Shown here: piece after piece, positions 1 to 7,155 of the stretch
How positions within the stretch are numbered: position 1 is the first letter of the stretch
Layout: each line of letters starts with the position of its first letter
The notes under the pieces: generated by a model
What the model was told of the DNA's origin: nothing
Databases searched by the model: none
Seen by the model: only the letters and a program-made list of their open reading frames with translations
NCBI GenBank assembly: GCA_937998645.1
Contig: CALLCZ010000181.1
Location: forward strand, 1 to 32,109
DNA from: an uncultured Gammaproteobacteria bacterium
GTDB lineage: Bacteria; Pseudomonadota; Gammaproteobacteria; SZUA-229
Direction of reading: 5' to 3'
DNA length: 32,109 bases
Translations under genes and position numbers: made by a program

Positions 1-59
1 CAGTTGATTTGTTCAAACAGAAAATTTCATCTGGAAAGTTTCATCTGACCCCACATATT
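1..59 (+). repeat. 59-bp direct repeat, left copy
   Basis: These bases are identical to 3811-3869. The copy starts at the first base of the window, so the true repeat may extend further left. It contains the core TTTCATCTGACCCCACATAT, which recurs at 3882-3901 region and, in inverted orientation, at 3052-3070 next to the transposase. The two copies enclose the sulfatase, the DUF4239-like gene and the RAYT gene. I read it as part of a dispersed repeat family mobilised by a RAYT-type transposase. Confidence 0.85.
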
Positions 60-126
60 TCGGAAACCAACAAATCTTTAGCGTCTGTTGTCGACTGTGA
101 CTTCAACTGGTCGACGCAACACTTTA

Positions 127-1785
127 TTAATTAATTTCTAAACGCATGGCACCGCCCGGAGGAAGAACAACACCTACATCCTCTGAGTATTGTTTCCATA
201 TGCCAATCATTTCTTTTCGAAGTTTAAGTTGTTCTTGAGACAGGTCATTTAATTCTGCTGGATCTTTGGAAAGATCATAAAGTTGCCAATCATTATTTCC
301 AAAAGGTGCAGGAAGCCAGACTAATTTGAAATCGCCTTTGCGTACCGCACGGAAACCAAGCATTTCCCAGCTAACCGCTGTATCCTTATCGTATACAAAA
401 TCAGATTTTCCGTTAAGCACCTTCATCATGGAACGACCACGGAGAGGTTCTACTCTTCGGCCATTATAAGACGTCATCGGATGATCGACACCCGCCGCAT
501 CCAATATGGTGGCTGAAACATCCATTACATGGACAAAGGCATCATTATGTCCTCCCTGCCCTGTCACGTCCGGACCACTAATGATCAACGGTGTACGGAT
601 TCCCCCTTCTGTGGTGAAGCCTTTAAAAAGTCGGTACGGTGTCATACTGACCTGCGCCCAGGCAGGCCCCGGCCCGACGCGTGAGAACTGGCGACCCATA
701 TTCTCGTATCGATTATCGGAGTTTCTATCTACCCATGCTTTATCCGTACCGGGGTATTGATGCATTTCAGTACCGTTAGCGCCGTTGTCCGAAAAGAAAA
801 ATACAAGGGTATTTTCATAAGCCCCTGTTTTCTTGAGATGTTTAAACAACCGGCCAAGATGATGATCAACATTATCGATCATCGCTGCATAGAGCTCCAT
901 CTCACGGGCTTCAATCTTTCTCTGTTCCTCGGAAAGATCTTTCCAGTCGGTAATATTCGGCAGGCGCGGGAACGGTAACGTGTCTTCAGGAATGAAACCA
1001 AGTTTTTTCAAACTGCTCAGGCGTTCTTTACGAAGCGCTTCATATCCACTGTCATACCTACCTTTATATTTGTTGAGCCATTCATCAGGCACATGGAGGG
1101 GATCATGAGGTGCAGTAAAAGAGAGATATGCAAAAAATGGCTTGCCGGCATCACGGCTGTCGATATACTCCATGATTTTGTCAGTGTAAAACTCACTTGA
1201 ATAGAACCCTTTAGGCACATGCACCCTGACTCCATCTTCACGATAGGTAGGCGTGTAGTTTGCATACATCATCCATTCATCATCAAAATGACTAGCACCT
1301 CCCTCTAGCAAGGTGAAGGTTTTTTGAAAGCCTCTATTAAATGGATCATTCTCTATCTGCTCACCGAGATGCCATTTCCCAGCCATTGCTGTGGAATATC
1401 CGGCATCCCGTAAAAGTGTAGCAATCGAAACAACCCTGTCATTTAAATGACCTTCATACCCCGGTTTCCCTACCTGATTAGGGAAAGTCGCCTCACCCTG
1501 TGTCCCCATTCCTGCAAGGTGGTTATCTGTACCTGAAAGAAGCATTGAGCGTGTTGGAGAACAGGCTACGGATGTATGAAAATCAGTGAATCTTATTCCG
1601 GATTTTGCTAGAGAATCGAGATTAGGGGTACGGACCTCGCCACCGAATGCACCAATATCTGAATAACCCATATCGTCAACGACAATCAGCAGGATATTTG
1701 GCCGCGCTTCTTTTGCATGTGCAACACCTGGCATGTTGTAAAACAAACAAAATAAAACGGATAATCTAATGATTAGTTTCATCAT
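127..1785 (-). CDS. secreted type I (formylglycine) arylsulfatase
   Basis: This 552-residue protein hydrolyses sulfate esters, probably in the periplasm, because residues 1-24 form a signal peptide ending VAHA. The metal-binding VDDMGYSDIG lies near residues 36-45. The sulfatase signature C-S-P-T-R is at 75-79, where Cys75 would be converted to formylglycine. HxxG and GKWHLG segments (about 136-141) and a C-terminal DUF4976-like region also fit. The length is normal for the family. The start ATG at 1785 is preceded by AAGGAG; a second ATG follows at once. No formylglycine-generating enzyme is visible here, so maturation must depend on one elsewhere. The gene stands alone, between the left repeat and a membrane-protein gene. 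The substrate cannot be told from sequence. Confidence 0.93.
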   Translation of the reverse strand: MMKLIIRLSVLFCLFYNMPGVAHAKEARPNILLIVVDDMGYSDIGAFGGEVRTPNLDSLAKSGIRFTDFHTSVACSPTRSMLLSGTDNHLAGMGTQGEATFPNQVGKPGYEGHLNDRVVSIATLLRDAGYSTAMAGKWHLGEQIENDPFNRGFQKTFTLLEGGASHFDDEWMMYANYTPTYREDGVRVHVPKGFYSSEFYTDKIMEYIDSRDAGKPFFAYLSFTAPHDPLHVPDEWLNKYKGRYDSGYEALRKERLSSLKKLGFIPEDTLPFPRLPNITDWKDLSEEQRKIEAREMELYAAMIDNVDHHLGRLFKHLKKTGAYENTLVFFFSDNGANGTEMHQYPGTDKAWVDRNSDNRYENMGRQFSRVGPGPAWAQVSMTPYRLFKGFTTEGGIRTPLIISGPDVTGQGGHNDAFVHVMDVSATILDAAGVDHPMTSYNGRRVEPLRGRSMMKVLNGKSDFVYDKDTAVSWEMLGFRAVRKGDFKLVWLPAPFGNNDWQLYDLSKDPAELNDLSQEQLKLRKEMIGIWKQYSEDVGVVLPPGGAMRLEIN

Positions 1786-1910
1786 TGAGCTGTCTCCTTA
1801 AATTTTGCTAGTGTTGCTGTAGCTAACTCATGAATCTTATTGATTCCATTCACCCAGCTTTACTCTGAGGTCGAGAGCATAAGGCGAATCTTTATAAATC
1901 ATTATCTAAG

Positions 1911-2690
1911 TCACTGCCTTGCTCTACTCATGTTTTTCTCAAGGGCGATCATGGCTTCTTGGTTTACTTTTATTAGGCCCAACTGAGCCGGGCGATCGAG
2001 ATCCGCAATAAGTGTTATGAGTGCTGAGAAAGCCAACACCATCGGGATAACTTGATTAAACCTGCGCGTTCTCGCTAATCCAACCTGAGATCCCACCGCT
2101 ACCATAGCGAATGCAGTAATCGCATAAAGCGTGAGCCAGATGACATCTGGTATTCGATCGAGAATAGCCACAGTTAGTCGCTTATGGTGAATATTAATAA
2201 CTTCATTGATTGATTGAATTAGCAATAAGTTTAGTGCTTTAGGATTTTTCTCCACTGCCAACATGGTCTGTTGCCATAAGAGTTCGTGTAACTCAAGCGA
2301 CCTGGTTAATGCTGCTTCCATATTCTTTAAACCATGCAAGCGAATGTCCACATACTCGCGCAAAAGGCTTTTCACTTCTGTTCTGTGTGGTTGAGCAATC
2401 AAATCAGCACGCAGGTATGCTAAATTGATTGCATTTGCTTCATCAAGGACAGCCTCTTTTCTATCATCAAACCTGGAAGCTGTCATACTGAACGTAAATG
2501 CGAGAACAAAAGCCAGCATTGCCAGTATTCCGCCCACCATAGGCCCTTGAGAGGTGTCGATCTTTCCCTTGTAATGCGACTGAGCATACTTACTAATTTG
2601 ATAGCCAACTTCAAAAGAAATCAGGACGAAGGCTATTGTGCCAATAAATATATAAAATATTGATAGTGAATCAAACAATTCCTTACTCAT
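1911..2690 (-). CDS. bestrophin-like (DUF4239) membrane protein
   Basis: A 259-residue integral membrane protein. Hydrophobic segments lie near residues 9-31, 50-70, 185-205 and 213-230. The middle (about 75-180) is charged and helical. The layout, with SQGPMVGGILAMLAFVLAF in the second segment and a DDRKxAVxxEANAI stretch just after it, is what I know from DUF4239, described as a bestrophin-like domain and possibly an anion channel. The function is inferred from the family only. The start has a GGAG box eight bases upstream. It lies 125 bp upstream of the sulfatase on the same strand, but with no overlap to argue for joint function. Confidence 0.72.
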   Translation of the reverse strand: MSKELFDSLSIFYIFIGTIAFVLISFEVGYQISKYAQSHYKGKIDTSQGPMVGGILAMLAFVLAFTFSMTASRFDDRKEAVLDEANAINLAYLRADLIAQPHRTEVKSLLREYVDIRLHGLKNMEAALTRSLELHELLWQQTMLAVEKNPKALNLLLIQSINEVINIHHKRLTVAILDRIPDVIWLTLYAITAFAMVAVGSQVGLARTRRFNQVIPMVLAFSALITLIADLDRPAQLGLIKVNQEAMIALEKNMSRARQ

Positions 2691-3068
2691 TATATATCTC
2701 CATTTATTTTTGCATGCTATTGAATCGACCTAAATCAAAATACACCATAAGCTACAGAAGCATACTAAATGTGTAGTTTTCTAAGATTATTGCTTTATAT
2801 CCTTTCCAAATCAATATTTTATTTTAGGGCGGTAAAATAATTGAAATTAAGGAAAGAAATAAAGAGGACGGAGGGATTAAATTTTAACCATCAGGGAAGA
2901 CAGCCTAGTTCGTTCTGGTAACTGCCACTCATTAAAATCGTATAGTACTTTTCAATCAGAAAACTATACGTCAACATAGTTAATTTAAAGCGACTGGTAA
3001 GAGTTGGAATATTCTTGAAACAATTAAACAGAATCACCTAAATGGAAATAAGTGGGGTCAGATGAAAC
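2691..3068. other. AT-rich noncoding stretch with one hairpin
   Basis: No credible ORF was seen in these 378 bp. The DNA is AT-rich compared with the island to the right. The one structured element is CGTATAG (2939-2945) pairing with CTATACG (2964-2970), extended inside by TTTTC/GAAAA. The right edge is the inverted repeat that abuts the transposase gene. The promoter of the DUF4239-like gene should lie at the left end. Confidence 0.6.
2939..2970. repeat. palindrome near RAYT gene
   Basis: CGTATAG and CTATACG are perfect inverted arms. Inside them TTTTC pairs with GAAAA around a five-base loop, with a small bulge on the left side. This is the size and shape of a REP-type hairpin, the usual substrate of RAYT proteins, but I see no second copy in the window, so the link is a guess. 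Confidence 0.45.
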
Positions 3069-3070
3069 TT
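3052..3070 (-). repeat. 19-bp inverted repeat, end of RAYT unit
   Basis: GTGGGGTCAGATGAAACTT is the exact reverse complement of 3846-3864 inside the right 59-bp repeat. It overlaps the stop codon of the transposase gene (3069-3071). The pair therefore brackets a unit of about 813 bp holding only the transposase gene. Confidence 0.85.
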
Positions 3071-3767
3071 ATTCATTCTCAGGATGAAGTCTAGGCCTTC
3101 CCATCTTGCCTGGTCTTACCCGCCTACTACAGAGACCTTCAATCTCATCTTTGAATCTCTCGCTTCCCAGTGCCATCCCCTTGTTAACTGCAGATCGTAT
3201 ATCTTTTATCAATTTATCGTCGACATGTGCCAGAAACAGTTTCCTGTATGCATCCTGACGAATTGAATCCGTTTTACCTAGCGAAAGGTATTCAATATGC
3301 GGAGTACTCATCTGCACTCTTTTTCCAAGCGCGTGGCATCGATAGCTTGACCATGTATATTCTGCTGGATCTGATACCATTCCCGCTCTCACTGGATTTA
3401 GCTCAATATACCGTTGGCACTGTAACAGATAGGTTTCAGTTTGCACTAGACTGGATTTGAAGCGCCCTTCCCACAGCGTTCCACTGCGACGATACTCCCG
3501 ATTAAAGTATCTCACGTACCGTCTTCCTATTGCCTGCATCATATTAGAAACTGCATCTGTTGCGTGAGGACTTGCCAGCAGATGTACGTGATTTGTCATA
3601 TACACCCACGCATGAAGTGAAACTGAGAATTTTGTCGAATATTGGTGTAACAGACTGGCATAGAACGCCATATCCTGATCACAGGCAAAACAGACCTGTC
3701 TATTGTTACCACGCTGGATGATATGCTGAGGGATACCCAGAGGAGATATTCGCTTTAAACGCGCCAT
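3069..3767 (-). CDS. REP-associated tyrosine transposase (RAYT, Y1 family)
   Basis: This 232-residue protein belongs to the IS200-like Y1 single-strand transposases of the REP-associated branch. It opens with ARLKRISPLGIPQHIIQRGNN, typical of RAYT proteins. The HUH pair is H60-V-H62 in YMTNHVHLL. The catalytic tyrosine is probably Y120 in CQRYIELNPVRAG. The domain is complete and the reading frame intact, so the enzyme may be active. RAYTs nick hairpin-forming repeats; here the local candidates are the 19-bp inverted ends and the TCTGACCCCAC repeat family around it. Confidence 0.9.
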   Translation of the reverse strand: MARLKRISPLGIPQHIIQRGNNRQVCFACDQDMAFYASLLHQYSTKFSVSLHAWVYMTNHVHLLASPHATDAVSNMMQAIGRRYVRYFNREYRRSGTLWEGRFKSSLVQTETYLLQCQRYIELNPVRAGMVSDPAEYTWSSYRCHALGKRVQMSTPHIEYLSLGKTDSIRQDAYRKLFLAHVDDKLIKDIRSAVNKGMALGSERFKDEIEGLCSRRVRPGKMGRPRLHPENE

Positions 3768-3810
3768 GGCTCAATCCTTGTAGCCTGAAAGTGACATTAT
3801 ATTAACAAGG

Positions 3811-3869
3811 CAGTTGATTTGTTCAAACAGAAAATTTCATCTGGAAAGTTTCATCTGACCCCACATATT
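3811..3869 (+). repeat. 59-bp direct repeat, right copy
   Basis: Identical to 1-59. Just after it the ten bases CCACATATTC occur again (3871-3880), followed by another partial core, TCATCTGACCCCACATAT (3883-3900). The result is a small cluster of three degenerate units. The cluster ends about 18 bp from the stop codon of the small gene at 3922. Confidence 0.88.
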
Positions 3870-3921
3870 CCCACATATTCTGTCATCTGACCCCACATAT
3901 TTCTATTCATATTTCCATATT

Positions 3922-4131
3922 TCACACCGCCTCTTTAGTCTGCTTATTGAGACTCCCCCACATACCCGACCGCTCTGTGCGTAGCTCGATCTCCCAGACC
4001 ACACCATTGCTGCTGATCGCTCGTCCACCTTCAGTCTCTATGACCTGCAGAACACCGATAAAAGGATTCACACGGCGGATCGCATACGCCTGTATCTCAC
4101 CAGTTTCTAAATACAGGTTAGGACAAGGCAC
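3922..4131 (-). CDS. small unknown protein, possibly C-terminally truncated
   Basis: A 69-residue ORF starting at GTG 4131, three bases after the stop of the 64-residue gene upstream. It contains YLETGEIQAYAIRRVNPFIG and a WEIELRTER stretch, with beta-strand character and no signal or membrane segment. I do not recognise a named family. The frame ends close to the repeat cluster at 3811-3903, so the original gene may have been longer and lost its 3' part when the repeats arrived; the stop itself is not within a repeat. It would be the last gene of the carH-phr-cbiX transcription unit. Confidence 0.5.
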   Translation of the reverse strand: MPCPNLYLETGEIQAYAIRRVNPFIGVLQVIETEGGRAISSNGVVWEIELRTERSGMWGSLNKQTKEAV

Positions 4132-4134
4132 ACT

Positions 4135-4329
4135 TCAACACGTGTTAGCAAGTTTGTCACGCAACAGACCGATTAACTTTTCAGCATTATCCTGCATCTC
4201 GGGCGGGATTATCTCGAACAGGTACTCCAGTTCATCGAGCACTGTCTCGATCTCATCTCTAGCAGTTAGCTCATCCATTGTTACCGCGACTTGTTGCATA
4301 TATGCATATGGGTCAATGCCGTTCATCAT
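4135..4329 (-). CDS. small acidic unknown protein in carH-phr operon
   Basis: A 64-residue acidic, helical ORF with the segment ETVLDELEYLFEIIPPEM. No motif, signal or cysteine pattern suggests a function. A GAGG box five bases before the double ATG and a 30-bp gap to cbiX upstream make it a likely real gene. The downstream ORF starts three bases after its stop, so the two are probably translated together. The name and role are unknown. Confidence 0.6.
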   Translation of the reverse strand: MMNGIDPYAYMQQVAVTMDELTARDEIETVLDELEYLFEIIPPEMQDNAEKLIGLLRDKLANTC

Positions 4330-4359
4330 TTTGCCTCACATTGAATTTGACCTGAACAA

Positions 4360-4728
4360 TCACCTGGTTGAATTTGCAGACGATATGAGCAGATCCATCA
4401 TTAACTCTGATGCACCAAGATGTGGTGCTATCTTAATGTCGGCCTCCGGGTACAGTGGTTTAGTAGCATTGACGATCTCAGGTATATCTTCGATCACATG
4501 ACGCCCGGAGTTGAGAAAATACGGCAGTACGACGATCGACGTTGCACCGTCATCAACACATTTCTTAATACCGTCAGGAATCAAGGTCTCTGCCAGCTCG
4601 AGAAACCCGGCATGGATGATATCGTACTGTCCAGCAGAGTTCTTTTTGAGTTTTTCTGCGAGTACGACAACTTCATCATTAGACTGCTGTCGTCGACTGC
4701 CGTGAGCGATAAGTAGTAATGCCTTCAT
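4360..4728 (-). CDS. cbiX: CbiX/SirB-type sirohydrochlorin chelatase, small form
   Basis: This 122-residue protein matches the small single-domain CbiX proteins, which insert Co2+ (or Fe2+) into sirohydrochlorin for cobalamin or siroheme synthesis. The N-terminal LLLIAHGSR carries the metal-site H9. H77 lies in the segment LNSGRHVIEDIP, and APHLG follows near 101. The length fits a homodimeric class II chelatase. It starts 10 bp after the photolyase stop, within the same minus-strand unit as the B12-binding regulator carH. Whether it acts on cobalt or iron cannot be told from sequence; the neighbour using adenosylcobalamin makes cobalt attractive but unproven. Confidence 0.85.
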   Translation of the reverse strand: MKALLLIAHGSRRQQSNDEVVVLAEKLKKNSAGQYDIIHAGFLELAETLIPDGIKKCVDDGATSIVVLPYFLNSGRHVIEDIPEIVNATKPLYPEADIKIAPHLGASELMMDLLISSANSTR

Positions 4729-4738
4729 GCTGGTCCTC

Positions 4739-6127
4739 CTAAGAACTTATATAGTGTTTGTATCGCTGTATAGCCTCATCTCGACTGCTGGCGAGATCGA
4801 CTATCGGGTGCGGGTAATCTGATACAGCATGTCCCGGCACCCAGGTATCGATATAACTAAACTTGCTATCAAAACGCCTGGTCTGCGTAATCGGATTGAA
4901 CACCCGGTAATAAGGTGCGGCATCGACACCGCAACCGGCCACCCACTGCCATCCCATGCTGTTATTAGCCAGGTCGGCATCGACCAGCGTGTCCCAGAAC
5001 CAGCTGGCGCCATCCAGCCAGTTTATGCCCAGGTTCTTGGTCAGGAACGAACTCACGATCATGCGTACGCGATTATGCATCCAGCCGGTTTCCCACAGCT
5101 GCTTCATGCCAGCATCGATGATCGGGATGCCTGTTTCGCCTTTGCTCCATGCAATGAATGCAGATTTGTTGCTGCGCCAGAATTTTTTCTTGTAACGCGG
5201 GTTCATCGGTTTTGTCGACGTTTCGGGAAAGTGCCATAACACGTTGTGTGCAAATTCTCGCCAGATCAACTGTTTGAGGAACACTTCTGCTGACCGTGAC
5301 GCCCCGGCACCGCGTTCACCTTCGAGCAATGGCCAAAATGCAAAATAGATCTGTTGCGGTGTGATTTCACCGAAATGCAGATAAGGCGACAACCGCGAAG
5401 TTGAATCGACTGCGGGGATATCACGCTCTATCTCATAATGCTCAACTGCGCTATCAGTAAACTCATCGAGTAACTCACAGGCACGATCTTCACCTGGCAA
5501 CCAGTGTGAAGCCAGCTTTTCATGCCAGCTATGTTCATCGAGCAGAGCCAGTGATTTCAGCGGCAATCCCGAACTCAGCGATATACTCTCAGGCACTTTT
5601 GAGCAGCCACTGGACGGCTGGCTGTATTGTTGAGACTGTGACACAGACAATAGCGGCCTTATCTTCCTGTAGAAGGGTGTATACACCCGGTATGGCAGCT
5701 GCTGGTTGTTTAACACCGTGCCAGGGGGAAAAAACAGGCCTGAATCGAACGAGACCACCTCGATCTCGTCTTCTATTTTTTTCTCGATCCTCGAATCGCG
5801 GTCTTGCATGTGCGGTTCATACAAGCGGTTATAGACAAGGCTGCCCGCTTTGCTCTCAGCGATGATCTTCGGAATCAACTCTTCACTGTTGCCACTATAA
5901 AAATGCAGCGTCAAACCTTTGTCAGCCAGCTTGTTTTGCAGCAATGCAAGGCTGTGGTGCAGCCACCAGCGAGACGCGGCGCCTGGTGCCCAGGGCCTTT
6001 CTTCCTCGGGCGAATGGATATACACAGGAATCACCGCCGCACTATTTTCACACGCCCAGTCCAGTGCGGCGTTATCGTGAATACGCAGGTCACGCCTGAA
6101 CCATAGAACTGATCTTGCCTTTATCAT
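4739..6127 (-). CDS. phrB: deoxyribodipyrimidine photolyase, class I
   Basis: This 462-residue flavoprotein uses blue/near-UV light to split cyclobutane pyrimidine dimers. The N-terminal antenna-binding alpha/beta domain opens with VLWFRRDLRIHDNAAL. The FAD-binding helical domain occupies roughly residues 260-460 and includes WREFAHNVLWHFPE, RVRMIVSSFLTKNL and MGWQWVAGCGVDAAPYYRVF. The length is close to E. coli PhrB (472). The start is 13 bp after the carH stop, so the two are surely cotranscribed and photolyase would be induced when light inactivates the repressor. A cryptochrome role is possible but the motifs favour CPD repair. Confidence 0.95.
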   Translation of the reverse strand: MIKARSVLWFRRDLRIHDNAALDWACENSAAVIPVYIHSPEEERPWAPGAASRWWLHHSLALLQNKLADKGLTLHFYSGNSEELIPKIIAESKAGSLVYNRLYEPHMQDRDSRIEKKIEDEIEVVSFDSGLFFPPGTVLNNQQLPYRVYTPFYRKIRPLLSVSQSQQYSQPSSGCSKVPESISLSSGLPLKSLALLDEHSWHEKLASHWLPGEDRACELLDEFTDSAVEHYEIERDIPAVDSTSRLSPYLHFGEITPQQIYFAFWPLLEGERGAGASRSAEVFLKQLIWREFAHNVLWHFPETSTKPMNPRYKKKFWRSNKSAFIAWSKGETGIPIIDAGMKQLWETGWMHNRVRMIVSSFLTKNLGINWLDGASWFWDTLVDADLANNSMGWQWVAGCGVDAAPYYRVFNPITQTRRFDSKFSYIDTWVPGHAVSDYPHPIVDLASSRDEAIQRYKHYISS

Positions 6128-6140
6128 CTTAACGTCCTGA

Positions 6141-7046
6141 TCACTTTGACTTCAGGCTGAATGCCGGAATAATCGATTCCATTCGTTCCATCGCGTTGAC
6201 ATGATCCGAACCCAGCGCATAGGCACCGAGTGACTCAAGGCTGTCTCTGTGCAGCTCGGATAACTCACCGCCAAACATGAACGGGATATTCGCCGACTTG
6301 ATATTTTTCTTCAGTTGTAGCTCGATATCATGCTGCCACAGTTCCGGCTTGGTCCCTGAAAGCAGGACGGCTGCAACATCGGTACGATCGACCACCGCCA
6401 GTAACTGCGAGGGCGGCACATCGGTTCCCAGGTAGAGAATCCGATAGCCGTGACCGATAGCAGCGATGCAAAACAACAGGATGCCCAGTTCGTGGTGCTC
6501 ACCGGGCAGACATGCAACCAGTATCTTGTTACCACGGCTGCGCCGCGACTCATGATGCAGACGCGCACCGAGCTTGTTCCGCAGAAAAGCAGAAAAGAAA
6601 TGCTCTTCTGCCACGCCGGCATCCCTGTCCTGCCAACGTTCGCCGAGCACCTGCAGCACAGGAATGATGACCTCCTGGGTCACCATGTCAATAGGATATA
6701 TAGACAATGCTTCGTTATACGTCGTGTCCAGGTTTTGCTCGTTGAAACTTTCTATCGATTTGAGCATACGCTGCTGATAGACCGCCCAGTGTCCTTCGAC
6801 CTCAGCGCCGGATGCAGCATTCAGCTCCGGGTTCTTGATAATACGTATGGCTTCACTGATGGTGTGATTAGACTTTAATAGCTTTACTATTTCTTTAACT
6901 AAATCAATATCTTCCACACTATATAATCGATGACCTTTCGCTGTCCTGCTGGGCTTTAACAGGCCATATCGGCGCTCCCAGGCGCGCAGCGTGGTGGTAG
7001 GTACGCCGGTTAATTCAGATATTGCTCTAATCGGGTAATGATTCAT
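6141..7046 (-). CDS. carH: CarH/LitR-type B12-dependent light-sensing MerR repressor
   Basis: Residues 1-70 are a MerR winged helix (PIRAISELTGVPTTTLRAWE). A B12-binding four-helix region (about 90-165) and a Rossmann B12 domain (172-300) follow. The CarH signature W-x9-E-H is W138...E148-H149. The cobalt ligand motif E-x-H-x-x-G is at 183-188, giving His185. In the family, adenosylcobalamin-loaded tetramers bind DNA in the dark and fall apart in light. I start at ATG 7046 (MNHYPIRA), where the MerR domain begins; the frame is open to 7322, but that extension would overlap the divergent gene and its promoter. The residue after W138 is Gln, where the Thermus protein has the His that replaces adenosyl after photolysis. 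Confidence 0.93.
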   Translation of the reverse strand: MNHYPIRAISELTGVPTTTLRAWERRYGLLKPSRTAKGHRLYSVEDIDLVKEIVKLLKSNHTISEAIRIIKNPELNAASGAEVEGHWAVYQQRMLKSIESFNEQNLDTTYNEALSIYPIDMVTQEVIIPVLQVLGERWQDRDAGVAEEHFFSAFLRNKLGARLHHESRRSRGNKILVACLPGEHHELGILLFCIAAIGHGYRILYLGTDVPPSQLLAVVDRTDVAAVLLSGTKPELWQHDIELQLKKNIKSANIPFMFGGELSELHRDSLESLGAYALGSDHVNAMERMESIIPAFSLKSK

Positions 7047-7069
7047 TTTTATGCACTTTCCTTCAAATG

Positions 7070-7086
7070 TTATACACATTGTATAA
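7070..7086. promoter_or_regulatory. inverted TTATACA/TGTATAA site before carH
   Basis: TTATACA (7070-7076) and TGTATAA (7080-7086) form a perfect inverted repeat around a three-base spacer, 24 bp upstream of the carH ATG. The halves match the TGTA(C/T)A units found in the divergent promoter. It is well placed for autoregulation of carH-phr-cbiX. The reverse-strand -10 of carH is probably within this element. Confidence 0.6.
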
Positions 7087-7094
7087 TAAATTAC

Positions 7095-7132
7095 TTGTAC
7101 ATTACAGCTTTTATTGTATAATTGTTGTACAA
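7095..7132 (+). promoter_or_regulatory. rudS promoter overlapped by CarH-like operator
   Basis: TTGTAC (7095-7100), a 16-bp spacer and a perfect TATAAT (7117-7122) make a sigma70-type promoter about 34 bp before the rudS ATG. TGTATA (7115-7120) and TGTACA (7126-7131) are two units at 11-bp pitch covering the -10 and the start point. The -35 itself includes another TGTACA (7096-7101). CarH of Thermus binds 11-bp direct repeats with a TnnACA core, so repression by promoter occlusion is expected. Confidence 0.7.
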
Positions 7133-7155
7133 GTTTTTCAATGAGGTGTATAGCA

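Noticed and set aside
88..122. Imperfect stem TGTTGTCGAC...GTCGACGCAACA as sulfatase terminator
   Set aside because: The stem is bulged and no T run follows on the minus strand, so it cannot be supported as a terminator.
3947..4501. 184-codon plus-strand frame over the small genes and cbiX
   Set aside because: It is antisense to three consecutive minus-strand genes with coupled starts, is serine/isoleucine-rich and low in complexity.
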